Below are positions 16,244-24,351 of a DNA stretch of 37,314 nt, one piece after another; position 1 is the stretch's first letter, and each line of letters begins with the position of its first letter. Below the pieces are notes generated by a model that was not told where the DNA came from, did not search any database, and saw only the letters and a list, made by a program, of their open reading frames with translations. Source of the stretch: Caldalkalibacillus uzonensis (GTDB lineage Bacteria > Bacillota > Bacilli > Caldalkalibacillales > Caldalkalibacillaceae); assembly GCF_030814135.1 (NCBI RefSeq), contig NZ_JAUSUQ010000019.1, forward strand, positions 1-37,314, read 5' to 3'. The position numbers and the translations under genes are program-made.

Positions 16244-16288
16244 ATGATACCATATCTAATAAATTTGGCTATTAATTCTTGAATTAAT
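16244..16288. promoter_or_regulatory. Divergent control region between transporter and D-malate dehydrogenase
   Basis: Two symmetric elements are visible. TATGATACCATA (16244-16255) shares the core ATAC-Y-ATA with the palindrome at the GntR promoter. The perfect inverted repeat ATTAATTCTTGAATTAAT (16271-16288) lies just ahead of the dehydrogenase start. Clear -35/-10 pairs could not be fixed in this AT-rich stretch. Common regulation by the GntR/FCD protein is an inference from the shared core. Confidence 0.45.
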
Positions 16289-16314
16289 CATTGTACGAAG
16301 GGATGATATCATTT

Positions 16315-17385
16315 ATGAAAAAGATTGAACTCGCCGTGATACCCGGAGATGGCATTGGTACAGAGGTCGTCCAGGAAGGATTAAAAGTGTTAGATGTCAT
16401 AGCAGAGCTACATGGGGGATTAACATTTGAAACAACAGAATTCCCCTGGGGATGCGAGTATTACTTGCAACATGGTAAAATGATGCCTGATAATGGACTT
16501 GATACGCTCAAAAATTTTGATCAAATCTTTCTTGGTGCTGTCGGCTTCCCAAGTGTCCCCGATCATATTTCTCTATGGGGATTACTCATCCCTATTCGCA
16601 GAACATTTCAACAGTATGTTAATTTAAGGCCTGTCAAACTATTGAGGGGAATGGACTCTCCTTTAAAAGGATATCAGGCTGGCGCCATTGATTTTATTGT
16701 GGTCAGAGAAAACAGTGAAGGGGAGTACTCCAGTATAGGCGGACGAATCCACCATGACACTCCCCATGAAACAGCTATTCAAGTCAATTATTTTTCCCGC
16801 TATGGGATAGACCGAACGATTCGTTATGCGTTTGAATTGGCTAAAAATTCTCCGCGCAAAAAATTGACATCAGCCACCAAGTCAAATGGTATCACCTTTA
16901 CAATGCCCTTCTGGGATGAAGAGTTTAAGCGTATTCAAGCAGACTATCCTGAAGTAGAAACGGAAATATTCCATATTGATGCGTTAGCAGCCTATTTTGT
17001 GACCAGACCGGAATCTTTTGATGTTGTTGTGGCCTCCAACCTCTTTGCCGATATATTAACTGACATTGGCGGGGCCATCATGGGCAGTATTGGGATTGCT
17101 CCTGCAGCAAATATTAACCCAGAAGGCAAGTACCCCTCGATGTTTGAACCGGTTCATGGTTCGGCTCCCGACATTGCCGGTAAAGGGATTGCCAACCCAA
17201 TTGGTCAAATTTGGACAGCCAAAATGATGCTGGATCATCTAGGGGAACATGATTTAGGAGAAAAGCTGCTCACAGTAATCGAAGAAACATTACTGGAGGG
17301 CATCAAAACGCCAGATTTGGGCGGCAAGGCCACCACAACAGAAGTGGGAGACGCCATTTGCGATAAGCTTCGCCGACTAGGATAA
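16315..17385 (+). CDS. dmlA: D-malate / tartrate dehydrogenase (decarboxylating, TtuC/DmlA-like)
   Basis: A 356-residue beta-decarboxylating dehydrogenase of the isocitrate/isopropylmalate family. PGDGIGTEV (N-terminus), GAVGFPSVPDHISLWGLL and VRENSEGEYSSIGGR are the pattern of the tartrate/D-malate branch rather than LeuB or Icd, and the NAD-site stretch FEPVHGSAPDIAGKG is present. It should convert D-malate to pyruvate, CO2 and NADH, and may also act on tartrates. The open frame begins at a TTG at 16291, but MKKIELAVIP at 16315, with GAAGGG about 12 bases upstream, is the usual N-terminus. It is transcribed away from the transporter. Substrate preference among D-malate, L-tartrate and 3-alkylmalates is not provable here. 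Confidence 0.87.
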   Translation: MKKIELAVIPGDGIGTEVVQEGLKVLDVIAELHGGLTFETTEFPWGCEYYLQHGKMMPDNGLDTLKNFDQIFLGAVGFPSVPDHISLWGLLIPIRRTFQQYVNLRPVKLLRGMDSPLKGYQAGAIDFIVVRENSEGEYSSIGGRIHHDTPHETAIQVNYFSRYGIDRTIRYAFELAKNSPRKKLTSATKSNGITFTMPFWDEEFKRIQADYPEVETEIFHIDALAAYFVTRPESFDVVVASNLFADILTDIGGAIMGSIGIAPAANINPEGKYPSMFEPVHGSAPDIAGKGIANPIGQIWTAKMMLDHLGEHDLGEKLLTVIEETLLEGIKTPDLGGKATTTEVGDAICDKLRRLG

Positions 17386-17652
17386 ACAAAGAGACGCTGT
17401 ATTGTTAGTCAGGCTATCTGTTTAAACTTATAAGTGGGGCTGCCTAAGTTAAGCCTTAGGACAGCCCCAGATTACTATAAGATATGGTGGGAATGTTCTT
17501 CAATAGCATTTTGTTGGACATTAAAAAATTGTTCTGCTCCGCATAAAAATGGCTTTAAAAGCCCCGTAAGTACATGACACTGAATTTTCTGGCGACCGAA
17601 AGGTCGCCATGCTTCTTTCATCTCACTCATCAAACATTACCCTGGCTCAGAA
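17386..17652. other. Intergenic region with two hairpins and no gene
   Basis: Between the convergent dehydrogenase and MerR genes I see only two stem-loops: one at 17435-17469 and GGCGACC-GAAA-GGTCGCC at 17591-17608, which carries a GNRA-type loop. The second may end the leftward MerR transcript, though a long T tract is missing on that side. Confidence 0.5.
17435..17469 (+). terminator. Stem-loop terminator candidate after dmlA
   Basis: TGGGGCTG pairs with CAGCCCCA and an inner CTAAG-type stem extends the hairpin. It lies 50 bases after the dehydrogenase stop. No good T tract follows, so termination would be weak or assisted. Confidence 0.45.
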
Positions 17653-18402
17653 TTAATTTTGATCATTATCCGCATAGATGGCCATCGCATCACGCATAAA
17701 TTTGGCCAACCCGTCACCGAATTGGTCAATGGTTTCGGTAAAACGTTCATCGTCCACATACATTTGACCCAGTCCTTTGAATGCCTCCAATGAGTAATGG
17801 CCGAAATTTTCATTTAAAAAGTCATACCATTCCTTAATCGCTGCCTGTGCCTCTTCTGATTCAGGTGAGCCATGACGTAAGGCGGCCAGTTTATTATAGA
17901 TCGCATTGGCAGTTTTTGACATGGCTTCTCGTTCTTCTGTAGACAGATTATTTATCTTGGCAGTCATGTTGTCAACAGCTTCATCTCCCCAGCGTTCACG
18001 TGCTTCTTGTTCGTACGGATTATGACTAAAGTCAAACCCCTCAAATTTCTCTTTGTTTGTCATTTGAATTTCTCCTTTCATATGTTGGATTGTTTTATCA
18101 ATCGTGTTGATCATCCTGTCGATCCGGCTGCGTTTCTCAAGCAACATTTTCCGATGTTGCTGTAACGCCTCCAGCCGGTTAAATGATGGACTACTGATAA
18201 TCTCTTTAATTTGCTTTAATGGAAAGCCAAGTTCTTTAAAAAACAAAATTTGTTGTAACGTCTCCAGATTATCGTCCGAATAGAGACGATACCCGGATGG
18301 GGTTGTCTCCTCAGGTGTTAACAATCCTATCTCATCATAGTAGTGCAACGTGCGTACGCTAATGCCTACTAAATCGGCCACTTCTTTCACACTCATTTTC
18401 AT
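17653..18402 (-). CDS. MerR-family regulator with TipAS antibiotic-recognition domain
   Basis: A 249-residue regulator. The N-terminal MerR winged helix (about 1-75) reads MKMSVKEVADLVGIS, RTLHYYDEIGLL and SGYRLYSDDNL; a long coiled-coil dimerisation helix follows (about 80-110), then a TipAS-like C-terminal domain (about 125-245) with YEQEARERWGDEA and MYVDDERFTETID. TipAS regulators such as TipA and Mta bind bulky antibiotics and activate their own promoter and efflux genes. The start at 18402 follows GGGGGTGG by six bases; the frame extends further but lacks support. No efflux gene is adjacent, so here it may control itself and distant targets. Confidence 0.88.
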   Translation of the reverse strand: MKMSVKEVADLVGISVRTLHYYDEIGLLTPEETTPSGYRLYSDDNLETLQQILFFKELGFPLKQIKEIISSPSFNRLEALQQHRKMLLEKRSRIDRMINTIDKTIQHMKGEIQMTNKEKFEGFDFSHNPYEQEARERWGDEAVDNMTAKINNLSTEEREAMSKTANAIYNKLAALRHGSPESEEAQAAIKEWYDFLNENFGHYSLEAFKGLGQMYVDDERFTETIDQFGDGLAKFMRDAMAIYADNDQN

Positions 18403-18426
18403 CGTTTTCCACCCCCTTCTGCAGTT

Positions 18427-18457
18427 ACTATAAAGTATCACGTGACGTGAGAGTCAA
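18427..18457 (-). promoter_or_regulatory. MerR-type promoter with 19-bp spacer and operator
   Basis: On the minus strand TTGACT (18452-18457) and TATAGT (18427-18432) are separated by 19 bases, the over-long spacing typical of MerR-activated promoters. The spacer holds a perfect inverted repeat TCACGT-C-ACGTGA (18438-18450). Autoregulation by the adjacent MerR/TipAS protein is expected. Confidence 0.8.
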
Positions 18458-18470
18458 CAGGTATTTTCAT

Positions 18471-18521
18471 TAAAAAAAGAGAAAGGCAGTTCCTTGAGTG
18501 TTCATTTTTCTGCCTTTCTCT
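18471..18521 (-). terminator. Rho-independent terminator of the opuA operon
   Basis: AGAGAAAGGCAG pairs perfectly with CTGCCTTTCTCT across a 20-base loop, followed on the minus strand by TTTTTT. It lies 13 bases after the opuAC stop. Confidence 0.85.
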
Positions 18522-18533
18522 TCGTCATCCTAT

Positions 18534-19466
18534 TTACTTTTGGCGAATCTCTTCAATGCTGTCAATATCAACGTAAGTGGGAACAACCAAACCGATTTTC
18601 GCTCCATCCAGGTTAGGTCCTAAATCCACAAAGTCATCTCTATAATCCTCATAGTAGGCAGCGTGTGTACCAGGCAGCCAGGCTGCAACCATTGCATCAG
18701 CTTCTCCGCTGGCCACCCCGGCGAACATCACCCCTGCTTCAACCGGTGTTAATTCCACTTCATAGCCGATTTCCTCTAAGACAAGGGCGATCACATGGCT
18801 GGAAGCAATTTCGGAATCCCAAGTCACATATACCAATTCCAGCTGTTCACCATCAACGGGTTCTACACCTTCAATCCAGCGATCCACAATGTCACGGTTA
18901 TTATTAATCCATTTTTGGGCAGCTTCAAATTCACCCATATCATTTTGGGCAATGTCCACCATGACCTGGTTCATATCATCTGGTGTCCAATAAAAGTTAT
19001 CCAACACTTGATAAGCACTGGGATGTTCTTCCTCAAGTCCTTGGCGAACCAATGTATGGATGCTTTCTTCTTCACCGTAGACCCCTTTAGGATCATCCAG
19101 ATATTTTAAATCGTAAGCGGCAAATTTCCAGTGCGGTGTCCAACCTGTCACCACGATCCACTCTTCATTTTCAATAGCAGCACCTAAGGCGGCAGTCATG
19201 GCTGCGCTTGAGCTGGGCACCAACTCAATATCCAGGCCGTATTCTTCAATCGCTTGTTCCGTGGCTTGCATAATACCTGCACCTGCATCAATACCGGTAA
19301 TATGCTCAAAACCTTTTTCCGTTTCTTGTACCGCTTCCCCACCGTTGTCAGCGCCAGTTTCTTCCGTACCGGTGGTTTCTTCAGAACCACACCCGGCAAC
19401 AATTAAAGCCAAGCTGAGCAGTACTGCCCACAATATAAATAATTTTTTACCTTTCAACACACTCAT
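18534..19466 (-). CDS. opuAC: Glycine betaine ABC transporter substrate-binding lipoprotein
   Basis: A lipoprotein of up to 310 residues: a hydrophobic signal segment ends in the lipobox IVAGCG (Cys about 26), followed by a Thr/Glu/Gly-rich linker and an OpuAC-type binding domain. GWTPHWKFAAYDLKYLDDPK and AWLPGTHAAYYEDY carry tryptophans and aromatic residues of the kind that cage the trimethylammonium group. It binds glycine betaine or a similar compatible solute outside the membrane. The ATG at 19466 touches the AAAGG site, so a GTG or TTG two to three codons later may be the true start. It follows opuAB by a few bases. Confidence 0.9.
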   Translation of the reverse strand: MSVLKGKKLFILWAVLLSLALIVAGCGSEETTGTEETGADNGGEAVQETEKGFEHITGIDAGAGIMQATEQAIEEYGLDIELVPSSSAAMTAALGAAIENEEWIVVTGWTPHWKFAAYDLKYLDDPKGVYGEEESIHTLVRQGLEEEHPSAYQVLDNFYWTPDDMNQVMVDIAQNDMGEFEAAQKWINNNRDIVDRWIEGVEPVDGEQLELVYVTWDSEIASSHVIALVLEEIGYEVELTPVEAGVMFAGVASGEADAMVAAWLPGTHAAYYEDYRDDFVDLGPNLDGAKIGLVVPTYVDIDSIEEIRQK

Positions 19467-19471
19467 CCTTT

Positions 19472-20323
19472 CTATGTTTGTTTTTGTTTATTGCCCATCA
19501 ATTGGGTAATACGATCCAACACAATCGCCAGGATCACAATGCAGAGTCCGGCTTCAAAGCCTTTGCCCATTTGGTTTTGGGTCACAGCTTGGTAGACATC
19601 ACGCCCCAGGCCCCGGGCCCCGATCATGGAGGCAATCACAACCATGGACAAGGCCAGCATAATGGTTTGGTTAATACCGGCCATAATGGTTCTCTTGGCT
19701 AACGGAAGCTGCACTTTAAACAATTTTTGATTACTGGTTGAACCAAAGGCATCGGCCGCTTCAATAATATCGACAGGTACTTGCTGGATACCCAAAATGG
19801 TGAGTCGGATAACGGGTGGCATGGAAAAGATAACGGAAGCCACCACACCCGGTACAGTGCCGATACCAAAGAAAAAGACAGCAGGGATCAGGTAGACGAA
19901 AGCTGGCATGGTTTGCATAAAATCGAGAACAGGGGTCAACATCTCTTTGATCCAAGTTTTTCTGGCAGCCAAAATGCCCAGGGGGATACCGATCACTACA
20001 GAGATGAGCGCTGCTGTCAAGACAAGAGACAAAGTATAAACCATATTGTCCCAGTAGCCCAAATTCCAAATCAAACTTAGACCGATTATGATAAAGATAG
20101 GTAATCCCCATTTTTTGCGCTTCCAGAAGACAGGTACAGCTAAAAGCAGAATCAGCAACCATTCCGGAAATAAAAAGAGCAAGGACTCGAAACTGTTGGC
20201 CACAGTAGAAATGATCCAATCTATTCCGTCAAAGAAAAATTTAAATTGTTTCAGCCAATCAACAAAATGCTCGAGCCAGTCTCCCAGGGGTATGCCTGCA
20301 GTCAGCCAATTATTCTCCATCAT
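19472..20323 (-). CDS. opuAB: Glycine betaine ABC transporter permease
   Basis: A 283-residue permease, close to Bacillus OpuAB in length, with about six to eight membrane helices and the binding-protein-dependent loop DAFGSTSNQKLFKVQLPLAKRT (EAA-type) in the C-terminal half. GINQTIMLALSMVVIASMIGARGLG is typical of the ProW/OpuAB branch. It forms the channel of the betaine importer. The gene overlaps the end of opuAA by 14 bases, so the two are translationally coupled. Confidence 0.92.
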   Translation of the reverse strand: MMENNWLTAGIPLGDWLEHFVDWLKQFKFFFDGIDWIISTVANSFESLLFLFPEWLLILLLAVPVFWKRKKWGLPIFIIIGLSLIWNLGYWDNMVYTLSLVLTAALISVVIGIPLGILAARKTWIKEMLTPVLDFMQTMPAFVYLIPAVFFFGIGTVPGVVASVIFSMPPVIRLTILGIQQVPVDIIEAADAFGSTSNQKLFKVQLPLAKRTIMAGINQTIMLALSMVVIASMIGARGLGRDVYQAVTQNQMGKGFEAGLCIVILAIVLDRITQLMGNKQKQT

Positions 20324-21509
20324 GTTTCACCCCATTTCCGGCCAGGGCAGCAAGGATCGCTCCCCGTACAACCACGCCGCGCAACCGCTTGTTGTGGTCA
20401 ATAACAGCCAGCGGGATGGCTGTGTCATACACCTGTTCAAATAATTCATGCAGAGGGGTTTCAGGATCTGACGTCGGGATGTCACGAATCATGATATCCT
20501 CCAGGCTTTCTTGCCCTTGCTTGATAGCCTGTGACGCTTGATCGGCAGATACGGCACCCAAGAGTACTTTATTGCGGTCAATGACATAAATGCTGGACAA
20601 GCCTTGGTCTTGCATCCGTTTTAAGGCCACGCGCAAGCCGTCTTTGCCTAAAGTGACCGCTTCTGCCCGTTTCATCACATGACCGGCAGTCAACACCTTG
20701 GATAAATCCACATCCTCCACGAAGCGTTCCACATAATGGTTGGCCGGGTTCATCAAAATTTCTTCCGGTGTGCCAATTTGGACAATTTGGCCGTCCTTCA
20801 TTAAGGCAATGCGGTCTCCCAGGCGCAGCGCTTCGTCCAAATCGTGGGTAATAAAAATAATCGTTTTCTTCATCTGAGATTGTAATTCGAGCAATTCGTC
20901 CTGCATGTCCTTACGGATTAAGGGATCCAAGGCACTGAACGCTTCGTCCATCAATAAAATATCCGGATCATTGGTCAAAGCTCTGGCCAGACCAACCCGC
21001 TGCTGCATGCCCCCGCTGAGCTGGTCGGGGTACTGCTGTTCCCAGTCCTTCAAACCCACCAGTTCCAAAGCTTTCAGGGCCGACTGTTCCCGTGCGGCTT
21101 TATCAACGCCTTGCACTTCCAAGCCATAGGCCGCATTTTCCAGCACGCTGCGGTGTGGAAACAAGGCAAAACGTTGGAAAACCATACTCACTTTTTTCCG
21201 CCGGACTTCCCTTAACTTATCCGGCTTCATTTGCACAATGTCTTCGCCGTCAATATGTATCGATCCGGATGTGGGATCAATCAGACGGTTTAACATACGT
21301 ACCAGGGTGGATTTACCGCTGCCCGACAAACCCATAATGACGAAGATTTCTCCTTCATTAACCTCAAACGTAGCGCGGTTAACACCAACGGTACAGCCTG
21401 TCTCCTGCAAGATTTCCGCTTTGGTTTTTCCCTGTTCCAAAAGCTGCATCGCCTTCTTGGTCTGTTTGCCGTATATCTTGGTTACTTCATGGACCGTAAT
21501 CTTTTTCAT
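20310..21509 (-). CDS. opuAA: Glycine betaine ABC transporter ATP-binding protein with CBS domains
   Basis: A 399-residue ATPase of the ProV/OpuAA type. Walker A GLSGSGKST (60-68), signature LSGGMQQRVGLARAL, Walker B ILLMDEAFSALDP and the switch His in FITHDLDEA are intact. A tandem CBS pair follows (about 275-395), which in OpuA senses ionic strength and the lipid surface. The N-terminal extension KAMQLLEQGKTKAEILQETG is also typical. It powers uptake of glycine betaine under osmotic stress. First gene of the operon; the ATG follows GAGGTGA. A GbsR-like repressor gene is divergent. Confidence 0.94.
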   Translation of the reverse strand: MKKITVHEVTKIYGKQTKKAMQLLEQGKTKAEILQETGCTVGVNRATFEVNEGEIFVIMGLSGSGKSTLVRMLNRLIDPTSGSIHIDGEDIVQMKPDKLREVRRKKVSMVFQRFALFPHRSVLENAAYGLEVQGVDKAAREQSALKALELVGLKDWEQQYPDQLSGGMQQRVGLARALTNDPDILLMDEAFSALDPLIRKDMQDELLELQSQMKKTIIFITHDLDEALRLGDRIALMKDGQIVQIGTPEEILMNPANHYVERFVEDVDLSKVLTAGHVMKRAEAVTLGKDGLRVALKRMQDQGLSSIYVIDRNKVLLGAVSADQASQAIKQGQESLEDIMIRDIPTSDPETPLHELFEQVYDTAIPLAVIDHNKRLRGVVVRGAILAALAGNGVKHDGE

Positions 21510-21757
21510 AACGTCACCTCAACTTTTCCCTTTCAACACTTTTCATGGTAACGTATGACCGAGCCCAAAAACAAAGGCCATATTTCAACATATATGCCCA
21601 TAAACTTTGTAAAGTTTTTTCTGTACAAACAAAACATACTGTATCCTTAGAATAACTCCGGTTTCCTATGATTTAGGACCCAATACCTCCGTTTCACTTT
21701 TATCAGCGGTTTGTTAAAATCAAAATAGCTTTGCCTTAAAAAGGAGGCACCAGGAAC
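21510..21757. promoter_or_regulatory. Divergent opuA / GbsR-like control region
   Basis: AAACTTTGTAAAGTTT (21602-21617) is a perfect 7-bp inverted repeat with a two-base centre and is the best operator candidate. For the rightward regulator, TTCACT and TAAAAT at 16-base spacing (about 21692-21719) could serve as -35 and -10. A clear leftward promoter for opuAA was not fixed by eye. Confidence 0.5.
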
Positions 21758-22318
21758 ATGCAAGATAAACAATGGCAGCACTGGCATGACACGCGTCAAA
21801 AAGTGATTCAAACCATTTCACAAAATATGCATTTATTTGGGATTACCCCTAGTGTGGGGCGATTGTACGGGATCATGTATTTTGAAGACCGGCCCATGAC
21901 ACTGGATGAAATGTGCGACGCGCTGGGGATGAGCAAAACCAGTATGAGCACCGGTGTGCGTGCCTTAATTGAAATACATATGGTTCATAAAATCTGGCAA
22001 AAAGGCGTTCGCAAAGACTTGTACCAGGTGGAGGAAGATTGGTACAAAACGTTTGTGGGCCTGTTTACCACCAAGTGGAGAAAAGCGCTGGAGAGTAATG
22101 AGCAGCAGGTACAGCAGGCTTATCAGGCATTATCCGACCTGTATAAGCAAACGGTAGATGAGCAGCTAAAAGATAAAATTGAAAAGGATCTGGATAAGTT
22201 GCAACATGCGATTGAATACTACGACTGGCTTAAACGTCTAGTGGAAAGTTTTGAGTCCGGACAGATCTTTGAATGGGTTCCGAAAACGGAGGGTAAGTCA
22301 GCTCAAGCTGAACGGTGA
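21758..22318 (+). CDS. GbsR/MarR-type transcriptional regulator
   Basis: A 186-residue winged-helix protein of the GbsR family: the HTH lies at about 40-95 (LDEMCDALGMSKTSMSTGVRAL), preceded by FGITPSVGRLYGIMYF and followed by a helical C-terminal region ending EYYDWLKRLVES. GbsR, OpcR and OpuAR proteins repress compatible-solute genes and sense choline or betaine. It is divergent from opuAA with 248 bases between, so it probably represses the importer. An AAAAAGGAGG site supports the ATG. Confidence 0.88.
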   Translation: MQDKQWQHWHDTRQKVIQTISQNMHLFGITPSVGRLYGIMYFEDRPMTLDEMCDALGMSKTSMSTGVRALIEIHMVHKIWQKGVRKDLYQVEEDWYKTFVGLFTTKWRKALESNEQQVQQAYQALSDLYKQTVDEQLKDKIEKDLDKLQHAIEYYDWLKRLVESFESGQIFEWVPKTEGKSAQAER

Positions 22319-22343
22319 GGACGATAGCGAGGAGGATGTAAGG

Positions 22344-22384
22344 AAAAAATGGGGATCTCTGACCAGCAGAGGTCCCCTTTTATC
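22344..22384. terminator. Bidirectional rho-independent terminator
   Basis: GGGGATCTCTG and CAGAGGTCCCC form an 11-pair stem with a five-base loop (22351-22377). TTTT follows on the plus strand and AAAAAA precedes it, so it can end both the GbsR-like gene and the convergent DUF2306-like gene. Confidence 0.9.
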
Positions 22385-22401
22385 TTATAGGTATTTTACT
22401 T

Positions 22402-23082
22402 TTAATGACTAAACTTCTTTGTATAGTATGTGGTAAATCCAATGATAACAGGCAGCATAACTATGGTCGGTATAAACCACAAAACAGGATGGGAACCAGC
22501 AATATTAAGCAGCTGAGGTGCACCAAACACTGTAAAAGCCGTAATCGTTGCAATACTGCAACTGAGCATACCCACGATATGTTCAATCAGCCATTGCCCC
22601 TTCATTTTTGGCACACGCAACCAATACCACAATTGTGATCCGCCCAAGAAGATACCTACCAACGGGAACCAAGCCAATAATGGAAAGTTAATGAAATGGC
22701 CATATATACTCATCCCAATGCCGCCCGATAGTAAAAGAAAAGGAAAAAGCAAATCAATGGAATGGCGGTGCCGGCTCTTTCTGTGCTTAAAACGAAGCAC
22801 CCGAATACCATACCAAGCGGTAGCCGCACTTAATAATCCGATATAAATGAGAAACCAGGCAAAGGAAATCACCTCAGAATCACTATAAGGAGAAAAGAAA
22901 ATGCGGTATAGGCCCATATACCACGCCGAAACACTGACAATGGCCATGGCAGACGTATAGATCCAGCCTATTCTGGTGTGTACCTTTCCGCCTTTTTTCG
23001 TTACAATAGGTATCCAAAAAGTGAATAGAGCTAAAAATCCGGCAACAATATGTACCCAGCGCATGCCCTCAAATAAAATCAT
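22402..23082 (-). CDS. DUF2306-like multi-pass membrane protein
   Basis: About 226 residues with seven hydrophobic segments. RWVHIVAGFLALFTFWIPIVTKKGGKVHTRIGWIY matches the start of DUF2306-type predicted membrane proteins, with conserved histidines in the first two helices (LHIVAG and KVHTRIG types). Function unknown. I prefer the ATG at 23082 or the GTG at 23091, downstream of AAAGG; the frame extends to 23208 but the extra 42 residues are not hydrophobic in pattern and resemble no known leader. It stands alone between opuA and the small ORFs. Confidence 0.6.
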   Translation of the reverse strand: MILFEGMRWVHIVAGFLALFTFWIPIVTKKGGKVHTRIGWIYTSAMAIVSVSAWYMGLYRIFFSPYSDSEVISFAWFLIYIGLLSAATAWYGIRVLRFKHRKSRHRHSIDLLFPFLLLSGGIGMSIYGHFINFPLLAWFPLVGIFLGGSQLWYWLRVPKMKGQWLIEHIVGMLSCSIATITAFTVFGAPQLLNIAGSHPVLWFIPTIVMLPVIIGFTTYYTKKFSH

Positions 23083-23329
23083 ATTGATCACTACGCCTTT
23101 CTCATTAATCATTGAGGTGGAGCACAAAACCATTTTTATTAGGGTAGGAATTAAAACACACCAATGCTGATTATTTTGAGAAAATCGAGGTCGCTTTTGA
23201 GTTTCCAAACTTTTATAGTTTAGCCGTTGTACCGCGCTTGAAAATCTCGTATTTTTTTGGCCCCCTCTATTCAGTTGCCAAAGAAAAGCCGCATGCTCAA
23301 CAGCCTTGCGCCCGGGAATGTTGTTATGA
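23083..23329. other. Upstream region of the DUF2306-like gene
   Basis: No convincing gene, promoter or RNA was seen beyond the unsupported 5' extension of the membrane protein frame. It ends at the stray CRISPR-repeat fragment. Confidence 0.4.
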
Positions 23330-23349
23330 GTTTCAATTCCTCAAGGTAG
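23330..23349. repeat. Isolated CRISPR repeat fragment
   Basis: GTTTCAATTCCTCA matches the first 14 bases of the array repeat exactly; the match resumes with AGGTA after loss of one base, then stops. It lies about 1 kb beyond the trailer end of the array, outside it and in the same orientation. A relic of a once longer array or of a recombination is the simplest reading. Confidence 0.7.
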
Positions 23350-23365
23350 CCCTTTCACCTAAGAG

Positions 23366-23773
23366 CTACTTCTGATGAAAGTAATTAAAGATGACAAATC
23401 CCAAAAACAGAAGAACTTCGTCTAAATCCTCAAGGTCGTTTACAAATTCAAGTTTATACGTCCACAATTTGATCCGCTTACCGATCGCAATTGTTTGGCC
23501 TGATTTATTTTCTATTTTGGTTTCTGATCCAATAACAAATGAGGAATAGTAGTAAGTTTCTCCGTATCTCAAGATGGTTTTTTCTTTAAGTGCTCTGGTG
23601 TTTTTCCAGGATAAATCGTTTTGGATTTCCCCGCGTTTTTCACCTTCAACTATAATATCCCAAAATACATTAGATCCTATTTTCTTATCTTTTTTCTTCG
23701 TTTCACGGATCTCGATCACAGATCCATTAAACAATTCAACCTTAAAATTTAGATAAAAACTATATTTAAACAC
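23366..23773 (-). CDS. Hypothetical protein, 135 residues
   Basis: A Lys- and aromatic-rich small protein with alternating beta-like stretches (FKVELFNGSVIEIRE, YYYSSFVIGSETKIENKSG, KIKLW-type) ending in a short hydrophobic tail (LLFLGFVIFNYF). I do not recognise the family; a tubby/LURP-like beta barrel anchored by a C-terminal helix is one possibility. The listed start is a GTG with no good ribosome site. The frame continues about 25 codons upstream, reading RRYYPNVWYWFLSSAVF, to a TAG without a start, so the gene may be 5'-broken. It follows another small ORF on the same strand. Confidence 0.4.
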   Translation of the reverse strand: MFKYSFYLNFKVELFNGSVIEIRETKKKDKKIGSNVFWDIIVEGEKRGEIQNDLSWKNTRALKEKTILRYGETYYYSSFVIGSETKIENKSGQTIAIGKRIKLWTYKLEFVNDLEDLDEVLLFLGFVIFNYFHQK

Positions 23774-23850
23774 AGCACTGGATAGAAACCAATACCATAC
23801 ATTAGGGTAATACCGTCGGTAAACGGCTACCTAATTACCATTCTTAAAGA

Positions 23851-24111
23851 TCATTTTCTCAGAAGTAGAAGCTCGACTGACGATACGAAATATAACACAT
23901 TCTTACCGTTAAAGAGTTCATTTTCTTCTCCTAAATTCGGCTGCTCTCGCTCTTTTTTCTTTACACACCTGTCGATGATTAGAATGAATAATATTCCCAG
24001 AGGGAACATCAGCAAAATATATAATTGGCCTATATCAAATTCACCTTTAATGATATACCTTAATAACATTCCTATTAAACCGGCCAGGAATAACAACAAT
24101 AATTCTGCCAC
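23851..24111 (-). CDS. Hypothetical small membrane protein, 86 residues
   Basis: Starts at a GTG with AAGGAG eight bases upstream. Two hydrophobic helices (about 2-20 and 30-47) are followed by a charged segment (DRCVKKKEREQP) and a second hydrophobic end. No family recognised. Together with the next ORF it may be the remains of one longer or two adjacent genes sitting between the CRISPR array and the stray repeat. Confidence 0.45.
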   Translation of the reverse strand: MAELLLLFLAGLIGMLLRYIIKGEFDIGQLYILLMFPLGILFILIIDRCVKKKEREQPNLGEENELFNGKNVLYFVSSVELLLLRK

Positions 24112-24351
24112 TAATGATGCTCCTTACTTTTTTCAACATGATTCTAGGTTCATTATTATTTGACCTGCATACAATGACCAATTTTCACTTTTACGTTTAA
24201 TAAACTTATAGTGTTGGAAACTTGTACTATTAATTCAGTAAAATGTTTTTGACGTGTCATGATCATCAACCCCCGATGTAATGTGTAATGACTACCTTAG
24301 TTGTATAATTCATAGGGGGGCTAATAAGTTTTGACATTCTTGAAGAACGGG
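24112..24351. other. Intergenic region at the trailer end of the array
   Basis: AT-rich, no gene seen. TTGACA at about 24333 and the bases before the first degenerate repeat do not form a convincing promoter. Confidence 0.4.

Noticed and set aside
16291-16314. Upstream TTG start of the D-malate dehydrogenase
   Set aside because: The family N-terminus is MKK-type at 16315; the TTG overlaps the inverted-repeat region and lacks a ribosome site.
23431-23446. Second stray repeat-like sequence (AATCCTCAAGGT) inside the 135-residue ORF
   Set aside because: Only about 12 bases resemble the repeat and they fall in the coding frame; likely chance.
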